A program made the position numbers and the translations under genes. The notes under the pieces were generated by a model. The model did no database searches. It was not told the origin of the DNA and worked only from the letters and a program-made list of their open reading frames with translations. Positions 56,830-64,000 of a stretch of DNA of 64,000 bases are shown here, piece after piece. Each line of letters begins with the position of its first letter. Position 1 is the stretch's first letter. Source of the DNA: Streptomyces avermitilis MA-4680 = NBRC 14893 (GTDB taxonomy: Bacteria > Actinomycetota > Actinomycetes > Streptomycetales > Streptomycetaceae); assembly GCF_000009765.2 (NCBI RefSeq), contig NC_003155.5:4588001-4652000 (forward strand). Direction: 5' to 3'.

Positions 56830-58323
56830 TCAGCATGACGCGGGCGGGATGCTCTGCTCGTACTGGAAGACGTTGCGCGGGTCGTACTTCGCCTTGATCT
56901 TGCGCAGCCGGTCGAAGTTGGATCCCCAGTAGGCGGTTTCCCAATCCTGCATGCCGATGTTCGGCACGTTGACGTAGGCGCCGTTCACGTACGGCCGCAG
57001 TGCCTGGCTGAACTCGGCGATCCAGGCCTGGGCCTGCGGGGTGATCTCGTCGCCGCTGCCCGCTTGTCCACGAGTCCCCCAGCCGGCGCCGGGCTCGGAG
57101 TAGAAGAGCGCGTCGCGATGCGGGAACGCCGTACCGCCGCGGGGGCTCCTCCGGACCGCTCCGCCGAAAGCCTGAGTGAAGAAGTTGCTGTCGTCCGAGG
57201 GGGCGTCCTGCATGAATGAGGCGATCAGACTGATCGCTTTCTCCGGGAACGGCTCGGTGGTGAACTGCGAGAAGAACTTCCAGTTCGCAGGCTCGTCCGC
57301 TGTCGGAATCTGGAATCCCGCGTATACGTCACCCCAGTTGCCGACCTGTACCGAGACCTGGGGATTGCCGACCGACAGAATCGGGGCCAGCAGCTCCTCC
57401 GCCTCTGCCTCCGACCCTTCTGCGAGAACCCCGAACAGCAGGATCTCGCCCCTGTGGATCTCGAGCTGGGTGCCGAGGCGGTTGTCGGCGACCGGCGCCG
57501 TACGCTGCCATGTGTCGAAGACCCCTTGCAGGTCCCCGAGGCCGTCCCATGTCGCTTGCAGATAAGCGACGCTCTTCAGCGGAGCCACTTTATAGGTGAG
57601 TGACGTGACGATCCCGAAGTTGCCGTTTCCCGCCCCGCGGAGCGCCCAGAGCAGGTCCGCGTTGTTCTTCCCGTCCGCCTTGATCACCTTGGCGCACTCG
57701 GCACCCGACGCGACGACGACCTCAGCCCCGATCAGGCTGTCGCAGGCCATACCGAGGTAGCGGGTGAGGAAGCCGAAACCGCCGCCGAGTGTCGCACCGG
57801 ACAGGCCGACGGTGCCCTCCGTTCCGGTCGTCACCGCGAGGTCCTTCTCCGCCAGCGCGGTCACCGCTTCCAACTGGCTCAGCCCGGCGCCGACCGTCGC
57901 GATGCGCGAGGCGGTGTCGATGTGGGCCCACTTCAACTCGCTGACGTCGATCACGATGCCGTTGTCCACGTTCGACCAGCCCTCAAGGCTGTGGCCACCG
58001 CTCCGCACCCGCAGCGCGACGTCATGCTGCCGCGCCCACGTGAGGGCGTTGACCACGTCCTGGGTCTCCTGGGCGTAGACGATGACCAGCGGATAGTGAA
58101 CGAAGAGCTCGTCCCAGCCGAGGCTCGCATCCGCGTACCCGGGGTCGTCGGGACGGACGATGCGGCCGGTCAGCTTCGCCGGCTTGCATTTCACGCTTTC
58201 GGCCGTGCCGGTCGCGGCGCTCGCGCCCGGGGCTTCCGCGGCCGTGATGCCCGGGAGAACGACCGCACCGGCGCCGGCGGCCGCCGTCGCCCTGAGCAGT
58301 CCGCGACGAGAAAAGTCGTGCAT
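56830..58323 (-). CDS. Secreted FAD-linked oxidoreductase, berberine-bridge-enzyme type
   Basis: The predicted protein has 497 residues from ATG 58323. A Tat signal is visible (SRRGLLRATAAAGAGAVVLPG). The FAD-binding PCMH domain has RVRSGGHSLEGWSN, whose His is the usual covalent flavin site, and GLSGATLGGGFGFLTRYLG. The second covalent Cys of bicovalent enzymes appears to be absent (TEGTVG). The C-terminal BBE domain has YVNVPNIG and FDRLRKIKAKYDPRNVFQYE. It should oxidise a small organic or sugar substrate outside the cell. Confidence 0.88.
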   Translation of the reverse strand: MHDFSRRGLLRATAAAGAGAVVLPGITAAEAPGASAATGTAESVKCKPAKLTGRIVRPDDPGYADASLGWDELFVHYPLVIVYAQETQDVVNALTWARQHDVALRVRSGGHSLEGWSNVDNGIVIDVSELKWAHIDTASRIATVGAGLSQLEAVTALAEKDLAVTTGTEGTVGLSGATLGGGFGFLTRYLGMACDSLIGAEVVVASGAECAKVIKADGKNNADLLWALRGAGNGNFGIVTSLTYKVAPLKSVAYLQATWDGLGDLQGVFDTWQRTAPVADNRLGTQLEIHRGEILLFGVLAEGSEAEAEELLAPILSVGNPQVSVQVGNWGDVYAGFQIPTADEPANWKFFSQFTTEPFPEKAISLIASFMQDAPSDDSNFFTQAFGGAVRRSPRGGTAFPHRDALFYSEPGAGWGTRGQAGSGDEITPQAQAWIAEFSQALRPYVNGAYVNVPNIGMQDWETAYWGSNFDRLRKIKAKYDPRNVFQYEQSIPPASC

Positions 58324-58521
58324 GGTCCGTATCCTCTCGACCGGGCTACGCCAGTATTCGGCTGAGGAAAATCTCGTCCGCCGACCGGCGCTTTCAATCC
58401 TGTGTGGATTATTTCTGGGAGCCGCACAGTAACAGGGGTGACCGGACGGTCTTGCCCGACACACTAATTGAGGACGATGACGACTTACTGAAGGAGGATA
58501 TATGCGAGTGAGAATAAAATT

Positions 58522-58549
58522 AGCCCAGCCGGACGAATCCGGCGGGGCT
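58522..58549. terminator. Hairpin between the oxidoreductase and arsC
   Basis: AGCCC-AGCCGGA / TCCGGC-GGGGCT around a CGAA loop, followed by TTTAT. It lies 140 bp beyond the arsC stop and could end the ars operon. Confidence 0.65.
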
Positions 58550-58686
58550 TTATGCTCGCATTGTCGGCGTGATGACCACTCAGTTGCACCTGGCCGGGAC
58601 CGGCAATGCCCTTACGCGACAATTCAGGAAGTATTTCCATATTCTCAATGGCACTCCTCGCCCGATGTGGGCTCCCGGTGGGGTAC

Positions 58687-59109
58687 TCACGGTTGCGTTT
58701 CCGGGGCGATCTCCTCGATGAGGCCACGGACGCGCTTTTCGATCTCGTCGCGGATGGGGCGGACGGCGTCGACTCCTTGTCCGGCGGGGTCGGGAAGGCG
58801 CCAGTCGAGGTAGCGCTTGCCGGGGAAGACGGGGCAGGTGTCGCCGCAGCCCATGGTGACGACGACGTCGGAGGCCTGGACGGCTTCGACGGTGAGCACC
58901 TTGGGGACCTCGGCGGAGATGTCGACGCCCGCCTCCGCCATGGCTGCCACGACGGCGGGGTTGACGGTGTCGGCGGGGGCGGAGCCGGCCGAGCGGACCT
59001 CGACGCGGTCGCCCGCGAGGTGGGTCAGGAAGGCGGCGGCCATCTGCGAGCGTCCGGCGTTGTGGACGCAGACGAACAGCACGGAGGGGGCGGCGGTGAT
59101 GTCAGGCAT
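58687..59109 (-). CDS. arsC: Arsenate reductase, low-molecular-weight phosphatase type
   Basis: A 140-residue protein. The phosphatase P loop VCVHNAGRSQ (CX5R) lies at about 13-21. Asp and Cys residues of this family are visible at VTMGCGDTCPVFPG and YLDWRLPDP. It reduces arsenate to arsenite for export. It follows the acr3 remnant by overlap, in the order arsR-acr3-arsC. Without acr3 the arsenite would need another exporter. Confidence 0.9.
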   Translation of the reverse strand: MPDITAAPSVLFVCVHNAGRSQMAAAFLTHLAGDRVEVRSAGSAPADTVNPAVVAAMAEAGVDISAEVPKVLTVEAVQASDVVVTMGCGDTCPVFPGKRYLDWRLPDPAGQGVDAVRPIRDEIEKRVRGLIEEIAPETQP

Positions 59110-59427
59110 GAGCGGGATCTTCCTGGGGTGCGGGGAGGGCGGGGGTGGTGAAGTAGCGGCGGGCGTGCAGGGCGACGTGGACGAGGCCGATCAGTACGGG
59201 GGCTTCGAGGAGCGGGCCGACGACGCCTGCGAGGGCCTGGCCGGCGCGACAGGCTGGCAGATCCGACAGGAAGAACCATGCCAGGGCGAACATGAGCGCC
59301 GCGCCGACGAGCCTGGGCGGCCCAGGCCCAGCCCGGCAGCCATCGCGGCGAGGATCCAGCGGGCCAGGTAGCGGCCGGGAAACGACATACGGCCGGCCAC
59401 GTTCCCCTCAGGTCCGGCAGCACTCAC
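59102..59427 (-). pseudogene. acr3: acr3 arsenite transporter, internal deletion
   Basis: The N-terminus (FPGRYLARWILAAMAAGLGL, from ATG 59427) and the C-terminus (MFALAWFFLSDLPACRAGQA, LAGVVGPLLEAPVLIGLVHV) of an ACR3-family carrier are both present but directly joined and out of frame. About 300 residues in the middle are gone. The start still overlaps arsR (ATGA), so the operon was normal before the deletion. A natural loss or an assembly artefact would both look like this. Confidence 0.8.
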
Positions 59428-59828
59428 GGAGCGGCCGCGGCGGCGGCACGGCCCGGCAGCGGCTCACCCGCAGGCCGGGTCAGGATGCTCGCGAGGCGAT
59501 CGGTCATCTCCGGGACCAGCCAGTAGTAGACCCAGGTGCCGCGCCGTTCGCAGTCGATCAGACCCGCCTGCCGCAGCAGCTTGAGGTGGTGCGAGATCGT
59601 CGGCTGGGACAGGTCGAAGTCGGGGGTCAGGTCGCATACGCAGACCTCACCGCCCGCCCGTGAGGCGATCATCGACAGCAGCCGCAGACGCACCGGATCA
59701 CCCAGCGCCTTGAACACCTTCGCCAGCTCCCCGGCCCGGCCCTCGTCCAGCGGGGCGGTCAGCAGCCCGGGGCAGCAGACGCCGGCTTCGTCACTCCGGC
59801 CCAGCACGACAAGCTCTTGATTCGACAT
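59424..59828 (-). CDS. arsR: ArsR-family arsenic-responsive repressor
   Basis: A 134-residue protein. The wHTH reads LAKVFKALGDPVRLRLLSMI and DLSQPTISHHLKLLRQAGLI. The metal site CVCDL (about 66-70) is the alpha-3 arsenite motif. N-terminal Cys (GVCCPG) may add ligands. It heads the arsR-acr3-arsC operon. The divergent arsI gene shares its promoter region. Confidence 0.92.
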   Translation of the reverse strand: MSNQELVVLGRSDEAGVCCPGLLTAPLDEGRAGELAKVFKALGDPVRLRLLSMIASRAGGEVCVCDLTPDFDLSQPTISHHLKLLRQAGLIDCERRGTWVYYWLVPEMTDRLASILTRPAGEPLPGRAAAAAAP

Positions 59829-59865
59829 ACTTCTATGTTGACAGTCTTCGATCCAACGCGCAATC

Positions 59866-59889
59866 TTGCATCGACAGACATCAATGCAA
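59866..59889. promoter_or_regulatory. Likely ArsR operator
   Basis: TTGCAT and ATGCAA flank CGACAGACATCA, forming a long inverted repeat in the 79-bp gap between arsR and arsI. The inner part (CATCGACAGACATCAATG) resembles ArsR sites of actinobacteria. Confidence 0.65.
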
Positions 59890-59907
59890 AACGATGGGAG
59901 CCCTGCT

Positions 59908-60378
59908 ATGTCTCGCGCTCAGCTCGCCCTGCGTGTCAGCGACCTGGAGGCGTCGATCACCTTCTACTCGAAGCTGTTCGGCACCGAACCGGCCAAGCGG
60001 CGCGAGGGCTACGCCAACTTCGCCATCACCGAGCCCCCGCTCAAGCTCGTCCTGATCGAGGGCGAGCCCGGCCAGGACACCCGCCTCGACCACCTCGGCG
60101 TCGAAGTCGACTCCACCGGCCAGGTCAACGCCGCCACCACCCGGCTCAGGGACGCCGGCCTGGCCACCTTCGAGGAGAACGACACTTCCTGCTGCTACGC
60201 CCTCCAGGACAAGGTCTGGGTGCACGGGCCCGGCCAGGAGCCGTGGGAGGTCTACGTCGTGAAGGCCGACGCCGACGCCCTCGGCAAGAGCGCCGCCCCC
60301 AACGCCACCGGCGACGGCTGCCACACCACCCAGGCCCCCGAACCGGCCTCGGCGTCCGCAGGCTGCGGCTGCGGCTGA
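59908..60378 (+). CDS. arsI: ArsI-type C-As lyase (VOC family, CadI-like)
   Basis: The predicted protein has 156 residues from ATG 59908 (MSRAQLALRVSDLEASI). Vicinal-oxygen-chelate fold: HLGVEVDSTGQV supplies the metal histidine. The hallmark Cys-Cys pair is present in NDTSCCYALQDKVWVHGPGQ, followed by PWEVY with the Glu ligand. The Cys-rich end (GCGCG) fits the family. It degrades trivalent organoarsenicals such as methylarsenite. It diverges from arsR with a shared operator. Confidence 0.85.
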   Translation: MSRAQLALRVSDLEASITFYSKLFGTEPAKRREGYANFAITEPPLKLVLIEGEPGQDTRLDHLGVEVDSTGQVNAATTRLRDAGLATFEENDTSCCYALQDKVWVHGPGQEPWEVYVVKADADALGKSAAPNATGDGCHTTQAPEPASASAGCGCG

Positions 60379-60560
60379 CCAGCAGTTCGCCGGCACACGA
60401 CGGTGACTGCTGCACAGCAGCGGGGCATGGCAACCACCGCAACCGCAGCCGACTCGGGCCTCTCGACGGTCGGCCGTCCGCGACCCGGTTACGCGCCCGC
60501 CTGACTACGACCTGTGCGGCCGGCCCGGATCTTACGGTGCAGGCCAGCGCGTTAGCGGGG

Positions 60561-61121
60561 TCATCGAGCGTCGGGGGTGGTGCCGTCCTGGCTGCCGGTT
60601 GTCGAACGGTCCCGCTGTCGTCTGCCTTCCTGGACCGCGTTCACCAGGAACCGGGCCGCCACGCCGATCAGCAGGAGATTCACTGTCATCTGCCCCGTGG
60701 TGAGCAGCCGGGCCGATTCGCTGCGCGGGGTGATGTCTCCGAATCCGACCGTACTGAACACGGTCATGGCGAAATACAGCGCGTCGGTCCGGGACAGCGA
60801 CTCGCTGAAGGTGTTCGGCGCGCTGCGCTCCATCAGCCAGTAGGCCGTCGCGAACAGCAAGATGAAGAGTGGGACGGTCGCCGCCAGCGCTTCCATGGCC
60901 CGCAGCCCGGGCCACGGGGACTGCGTGATCCTGAGGATCTGCCATGCCAGAAGCAGTGCCCCGGCCGCGAGACCACCGACAAGCACGAGTACGGTGCCGG
61001 CGGTGAAGGCCGAACCCAGCGGCAGCAGGTAGTAGCCGGCCACGAGGGCCCCCACGATCATCAGCGACCGTACAGCGGCAAGCAGCGCCTGTCGGCGGGC
61101 ACTGCCCGAATTCCTGTTCAA
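60561..61121 (-). CDS. Two-span potassium channel family protein
   Basis: The predicted protein has 186 residues if the TTG at 61121 is the start; an upstream start at 61208 would add about 29 residues of poor quality. The selectivity filter TVGFGD lies in LYFAMTVFSTVGFGDITPRS. It is preceded by two membrane helices (LMIVGALVAGYYLLPLG, VLVLVGGLAAGALLLAW) and a third (VPLFILLFATAYWLM), with the last helix after the filter (VNLLLIGVAARFLVNAV). An Ion_trans_2-type channel. The start is uncertain. Confidence 0.8.
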   Translation of the reverse strand: MNRNSGSARRQALLAAVRSLMIVGALVAGYYLLPLGSAFTAGTVLVLVGGLAAGALLLAWQILRITQSPWPGLRAMEALAATVPLFILLFATAYWLMERSAPNTFSESLSRTDALYFAMTVFSTVGFGDITPRSESARLLTTGQMTVNLLLIGVAARFLVNAVQEGRRQRDRSTTGSQDGTTPDAR

Positions 61122-61383
61122 GGTTCCGTCCCGTCCGCACCCGATGCCCCGACCGCTCCGCCGCGCCCTGCTTCGGTGCCAACCTCCCGGGTGATCCGGG
61201 TGCCGCACAGCAGGCGCACCACGGGGTCACCGGCATGGCGGCGCCGGTGTGCCGTCCCTTGCAGCATCACGGCGGGGATCGCAGGCTTCCGCCGGTGCCG
61301 CTCGGACGGACCGTGGGCGTCAGACCGAGAGGTTCTCACCGAGCTGTCGGCCTGAGCGTCTCCAGGTGTCGTGCCGGCCGGGT

Positions 61384-61980
61384 TCAGGTGTCGTGCCAGC
61401 CGGGTTCGAGGCGGTCGAGGAGGGCGTGGACGGCGGCGTCGGACCGGTCCCATCCGCCGTCGGCCAGGGGTGCGATGAGCAGGCCGAAGAACGCGTCGAC
61501 CAGGAGGTCGGCCTCCGTTCGGGCTCGGGCTTCGGCCATGCCCAGGTCGCGGAAGACGGAGACGAGCAGGCCCCTCCACTCGGTCAGCACGTCGCGCATG
61601 AAGGGCCCGTACCGGTCGGGGTGGAGCACGCTGACGGTCATGACCTCGAGGTAGAGGGGGAGCGCGGCGCGCAGGTCGGGGGCACTGAGCTGCCGCCAGG
61701 TTTCCTCCATGAAGCGGCGGAGCCACGCCGGGTTCCTGGGGGAGTCGGTGGGGCCGAGCAGGATCCGGGCGCGCAGGAGCGGTCGCCTCTCGTCCAGGGC
61801 GAGTGCCTCGGCGACCATGCGCTCCTTACTCCCGAAGTAGTACAAGAGCATGCGGTCGCTGGTGCCCAGGGACCGGGCCAGCGGGCGAAGGGACAGGTCG
61901 GCCAAGCCGTTGCGGATCATGTACTCACGGACCCGGTCCAGCAGGTCGCGTCGTTTGGCGGGATCGGGCGGGCGTGGCAT
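61384..61980 (-). CDS. TetR-family transcriptional regulator
   Basis: A 198-residue protein. The N-terminal HTH reads DLLDRVREYMIRNGLADLSL and RPLARSLGTSDRMLLYYFGS. The C-terminal ligand domain is helical (WLRRFMEETWRQLSAPDLRA). Paired palindromes GTAGCG-NNN-CGCTAC-like sit upstream (62115, 62145). It probably represses itself and perhaps the next gene. Confidence 0.9.
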   Translation of the reverse strand: MPRPPDPAKRRDLLDRVREYMIRNGLADLSLRPLARSLGTSDRMLLYYFGSKERMVAEALALDERRPLLRARILLGPTDSPRNPAWLRRFMEETWRQLSAPDLRAALPLYLEVMTVSVLHPDRYGPFMRDVLTEWRGLLVSVFRDLGMAEARARTEADLLVDAFFGLLIAPLADGGWDRSDAAVHALLDRLEPGWHDT

Positions 61981-62030
61981 GAAGGCTCCCAGGTGCAGCT
62001 ACACGGGCGGGACGGGGACGGACGGGACGG

Positions 62031-62066
62031 GCAGGGCGGGCAGGGCGGGCAGGGCGGACAGGGCGG
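62031..62066. repeat. Tandem repeat (CAGGGCGGG)n
   Basis: About four copies of a 9-bp unit just before the TetR gene start. Low-complexity; could affect expression. Confidence 0.6.
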
Positions 62067-62114
62067 AATGGATCACACCTGTCCGATTCATTAGCTTTCG
62101 TTGAGGTATTTACT

Positions 62115-62158
62115 GTAGCGCCCGCTACATGTACATTTATAGATGTAGCGAGTGCTAC
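62115..62158. promoter_or_regulatory. Two TetR operators
   Basis: GTAGCGCCCGCTAC (62115-62128) and GTAGCGAGTGCTAC (62145-62158) are 6-bp-arm palindromes, 30 bp apart, in the AT-rich gap between the TetR gene and the divergent ATPase gene. Confidence 0.75.
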
Positions 62159-62221
62159 GCGAACGCAAGACGTGGCACCTCGGCAGCCATGGTCGCCAGC
62201 AGCTCAGAAAGGAGTGGTTCC

Positions 62222-62857
62222 ATGGCCTCCCAGGTGATCGGCCTCACCACGACCTCCCTCGGGGAGCGCTTGGCCCGGATCTGCCGCCGCCACGGGGAAT
62301 CGGGGCAGAAGGGCGCTTCGGACCACCACGCTCAGAGGAAGGGCCGGCCCCTGAAGGACACACCCACGACATGGGTGCACCGGAACCTGGCTCTCTGGTC
62401 CCGCGTCCTGGCACCCCTGCAACCGCTCGACGCGCCCCGCGCCCGCGCCACCGCCTGGGACGCTTCCTGGCCTCTGCAGCGGGAGCTGACCTCGGCCCGT
62501 CTGGCCCGGCGGACGGTGACCGCGCAACTGGGCGACTGGAATCTGGAGGACCTGGCCGACACCGCCGAGCTCCTGGTCAGCGAAGTGGTCACCAACGCCC
62601 TGCGCCACACCCGCGGCCCACTGCGGCTCAACTTGCAGGTGCGCGGCTCCCGTCTGCGGTGCGAGGTCGAGGACACGGACCCCGCCGGCCCCGTACGCCG
62701 CGTCGTCGACACCGACGCGGAAGGCGGACGCGGCACCGAACTGCTCGATCTGCTCAGCGAGGCCTGGGGCAGTACCCGTACCGCCACCGGCAAAACCACG
62801 TGGTTCGAACTGCTGACGCGGACACCTGAGCCCGAGGGATCGCCCGCCTCCGACTGA
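62222..62857 (+). CDS. Anti-sigma-type regulatory ATPase (HATPase_c_2)
   Basis: The predicted protein has 211 residues from ATG 62222 after AAAGGAG. GHKL motifs: N box ELLVSEVVTNALRHTRGPLR, G1 EVEDTDPAGP, G2 GGRGTELLDLLSEAWG. The N-terminal 100 residues (LARICRRHGESGQK, PTTWVHRNLALWSR) are less conserved. Such ATPases phosphorylate anti-sigma antagonists in Streptomyces. Divergent from the TetR gene, so possibly controlled by it. Confidence 0.82.
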   Translation: MASQVIGLTTTSLGERLARICRRHGESGQKGASDHHAQRKGRPLKDTPTTWVHRNLALWSRVLAPLQPLDAPRARATAWDASWPLQRELTSARLARRTVTAQLGDWNLEDLADTAELLVSEVVTNALRHTRGPLRLNLQVRGSRLRCEVEDTDPAGPVRRVVDTDAEGGRGTELLDLLSEAWGSTRTATGKTTWFELLTRTPEPEGSPASD

Positions 62858-62951
62858 GCTGATGGTCCGGCCGCAGAACCGAGACGGTCCGGCCTCGTGC
62901 CGGGCCGTCTCGGTCTCCGCACCAACGGACTTGGTCGGCCGTCGTGCCGGG

Positions 62952-63377
62952 CTATTCGTCGATCGCCCCGGTAAGCCACCGCTCCAGGAAATCGGCGAGG
63001 GACGAGGCGACCCAGTTCCGGCTGTCGGTCTCGTGATCCCAGACGAACACCTGGTCGTACTGCCCCGGCACGAGAACCATCCCGAACAGATCGCCGTTGC
63101 CCGGGATGTCCGAGAAGAAGAGCAGTTGGTCGAAGGCCATGTAGAGCTCGGAGAAGGAGCTGCGAAGCTCCACGTTCCGCTGGACGATCGTCTCGATCGG
63201 CGACACCAAGTGGTTGCCGTACTCGCCGACGATGCCGTTGCTCTCGCGCAGCACCGAGATCAGTTCGTCCGGCAGCGGGGAGCCCAGGACCCCCGCAGCC
63301 CAAGTCAGCGCGTCGTCCGAGACCGGAGCACCGAACTCGACCTCGCTGGTGTGCCGCGTGATCAACTCTCCCCACAT
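62952..63377 (-). CDS. SMI1/KNR4 family protein
   Basis: The predicted protein has 141 residues with the start at MWGELITRHTSEVEFG; an upstream ATG at 63512 is possible but adds low-quality sequence. The family pattern is visible: DDALTWAAGVLGSPLPDELI, SVLRESNGIVGEYGNHLVSP, LYMAFDQLLFFSDIPGNGDL and VFVWDHETDSRNWVASSLAD. SMI1/KNR4 proteins include immunity proteins to toxins. No toxin gene is next to it. Confidence 0.82.
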   Translation of the reverse strand: MWGELITRHTSEVEFGAPVSDDALTWAAGVLGSPLPDELISVLRESNGIVGEYGNHLVSPIETIVQRNVELRSSFSELYMAFDQLLFFSDIPGNGDLFGMVLVPGQYDQVFVWDHETDSRNWVASSLADFLERWLTGAIDE

Positions 63378-63593
63378 CCGGCGATGGTCTCGCGGCCCTC
63401 CGAAGAAGGCAATCGGACCATCAGCCTCTTGACCGTGTGCCGCGGATCGTGACCATGCGGCCCGGCCGCGGGGTGGACGGCGGAATTCACTGGTCGCCTC
63501 GTGCGTCGACATTCACCGGTGCGGCCCGACTTCAGGACCGTTCCCACGGCCTCGATGTGGTCGCCCACGGCCGGCGCCAGGAGGGCGGGGCCG

Positions 63594-64000
63594 TCATCCG
63601 GCCAGGCGTTCCACGAGGAGGAACCCGCCGATGACGATCATCATGGTTCCGCTGACTCGGGCCACGGCGCGAGCCGCCGTCGGCCGGGCCTTCAGTACGG
63701 TGCGGGCCAAGACGCCCACGGCCAGGTAGACGACGGCGCAGCTGGCCATGTGGAGCGTGCCGAACAGACCGGTCTGAGCCGCTACGGGCCACCCCTCACC
63801 GGGGTGGATGAACTGCGGGAACAGAGAGAAGTACAGCAGCAGCGCCTTGGGGTTCAGACCGCTGATCCCCGCGCCCCTCAGCACGATCCGCCACCTGGAA
63901 GCGGCCACGGCCTCCGCGGAGGCCTGGGGAGTGGCCGGCCGCGCCAGAACGCTCCAGCCGAGCCATATCAGGTAGGCGGCCCCCAGGACGGTCAGAGCGG
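63594..64000 (-). CDS. LysE-family exporter, C-terminal part (runs off the window)
   Basis: The readable part starts mid-protein at LTVLGAAYLIWLGWSVLARP and continues with GAGISGLNPKALLLYFSLFP and QFIHPGEGWPVAAQTGLFGT. It ends after two more spans. The NPK motif and FxxxFPQF are typical of LysE/RhtB amino-acid exporters. The 5' end lies beyond the window edge. The gap 63378-63593 has no gene. Confidence 0.85.
   Translation of the reverse strand, partial: ALTVLGAAYLIWLGWSVLARPATPQASAEAVAASRWRIVLRGAGISGLNPKALLLYFSLFPQFIHPGEGWPVAAQTGLFGTLHMASCAVVYLAVGVLARTVLKARPTAARAVARVSGTMMIVIGGFLLVERLAG

Noticed and set aside
56159..56932. 257-codon plus-strand ORF in the 56.2-56.9 kb gap
   Set aside because: Proline/alanine repeats from a C-rich tract and overlap with the FAD oxidoreductase 3' end; no motif or ribosome binding site.

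Overview
The window looks like a Streptomyces chromosome segment. GC content is high, with GTG, ATG and some TTG starts, GGAG-type ribosome binding sites and many gene families typical of Streptomyces. Most of it (about 1.76-55.5 kb) is a composite genomic island built into the 3' end of one tRNA-Arg(CCU) gene.

Layout. 0-1.75 kb: a chromosomal zinc-type alcohol dehydrogenase. 1.76-26.07 kb: element 1, an actinomycete integrative and conjugative element (AICE). It carries a tyrosine integrase and Xis, a primase-polymerase plus P-loop ATPase replication pair (RepPP type), and a TraB translocase with a likely clt of six 8-bp repeats. It also has a set of small transfer-operon genes, a PAPS-reductase-family protein and a GntR repressor with its operator. 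Its cargo arm (16-25 kb) is rich in defence-like genes: a membrane protein/unknown pair, an IS701-type insertion sequence, a ScoMcrA-like HNH protein, and an operon of HTH protein, GIY-YIG nuclease, MORC-type GHKL ATPase and PUA/EVE-like plus PD-(D/E)XK nuclease.

26.03-48.54 kb: element 2, a pSAM2-like AICE with integrase, Xis, RepSA (apparently with an ATC start), small Spd/Tra membrane proteins, TraSA, a KorSA-like GntR regulator and a Nudix protein resembling Pif. Its cargo holds an IS481-type element with a clear 16-bp target duplication, a membrane-anchored nuclease candidate, a DUF4365 plus unknown two-gene operon, a DGQHR plus HNH two-gene operon, and a DUF3987-like/HNH fusion. The tRNA-Arg 3' end is repeated at 1789, 26030 and 48494, so the two elements sit in tandem.

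48.5-55.5 kb: an older, decayed zone with frameshifted genes, a broken copy of an AICE gene and two decayed att-like sites (49.86-49.99 and 55.45-55.55 kb). 55.6-64 kb: ordinary chromosome with a secreted protein, a berberine-bridge-type FAD oxidoreductase, an arsenic cluster (arsR, deleted acr3, arsC, divergent arsI), a K+ channel, a TetR regulator, an anti-sigma-type ATPase, an SMI1/KNR4 protein and the end of a LysE-type exporter.

Beyond the genes, the island holds several families of short direct repeats with 11-13 bp period next to tRNA-like cores. I read these as integrase arm-type sites and fossil attachment sites (tRNA-Arg, tRNA-Ser and possibly tRNA-Gly and tRNA-Tyr), recording repeated accretion of elements. 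All family assignments come from reading motifs; no database search was run.
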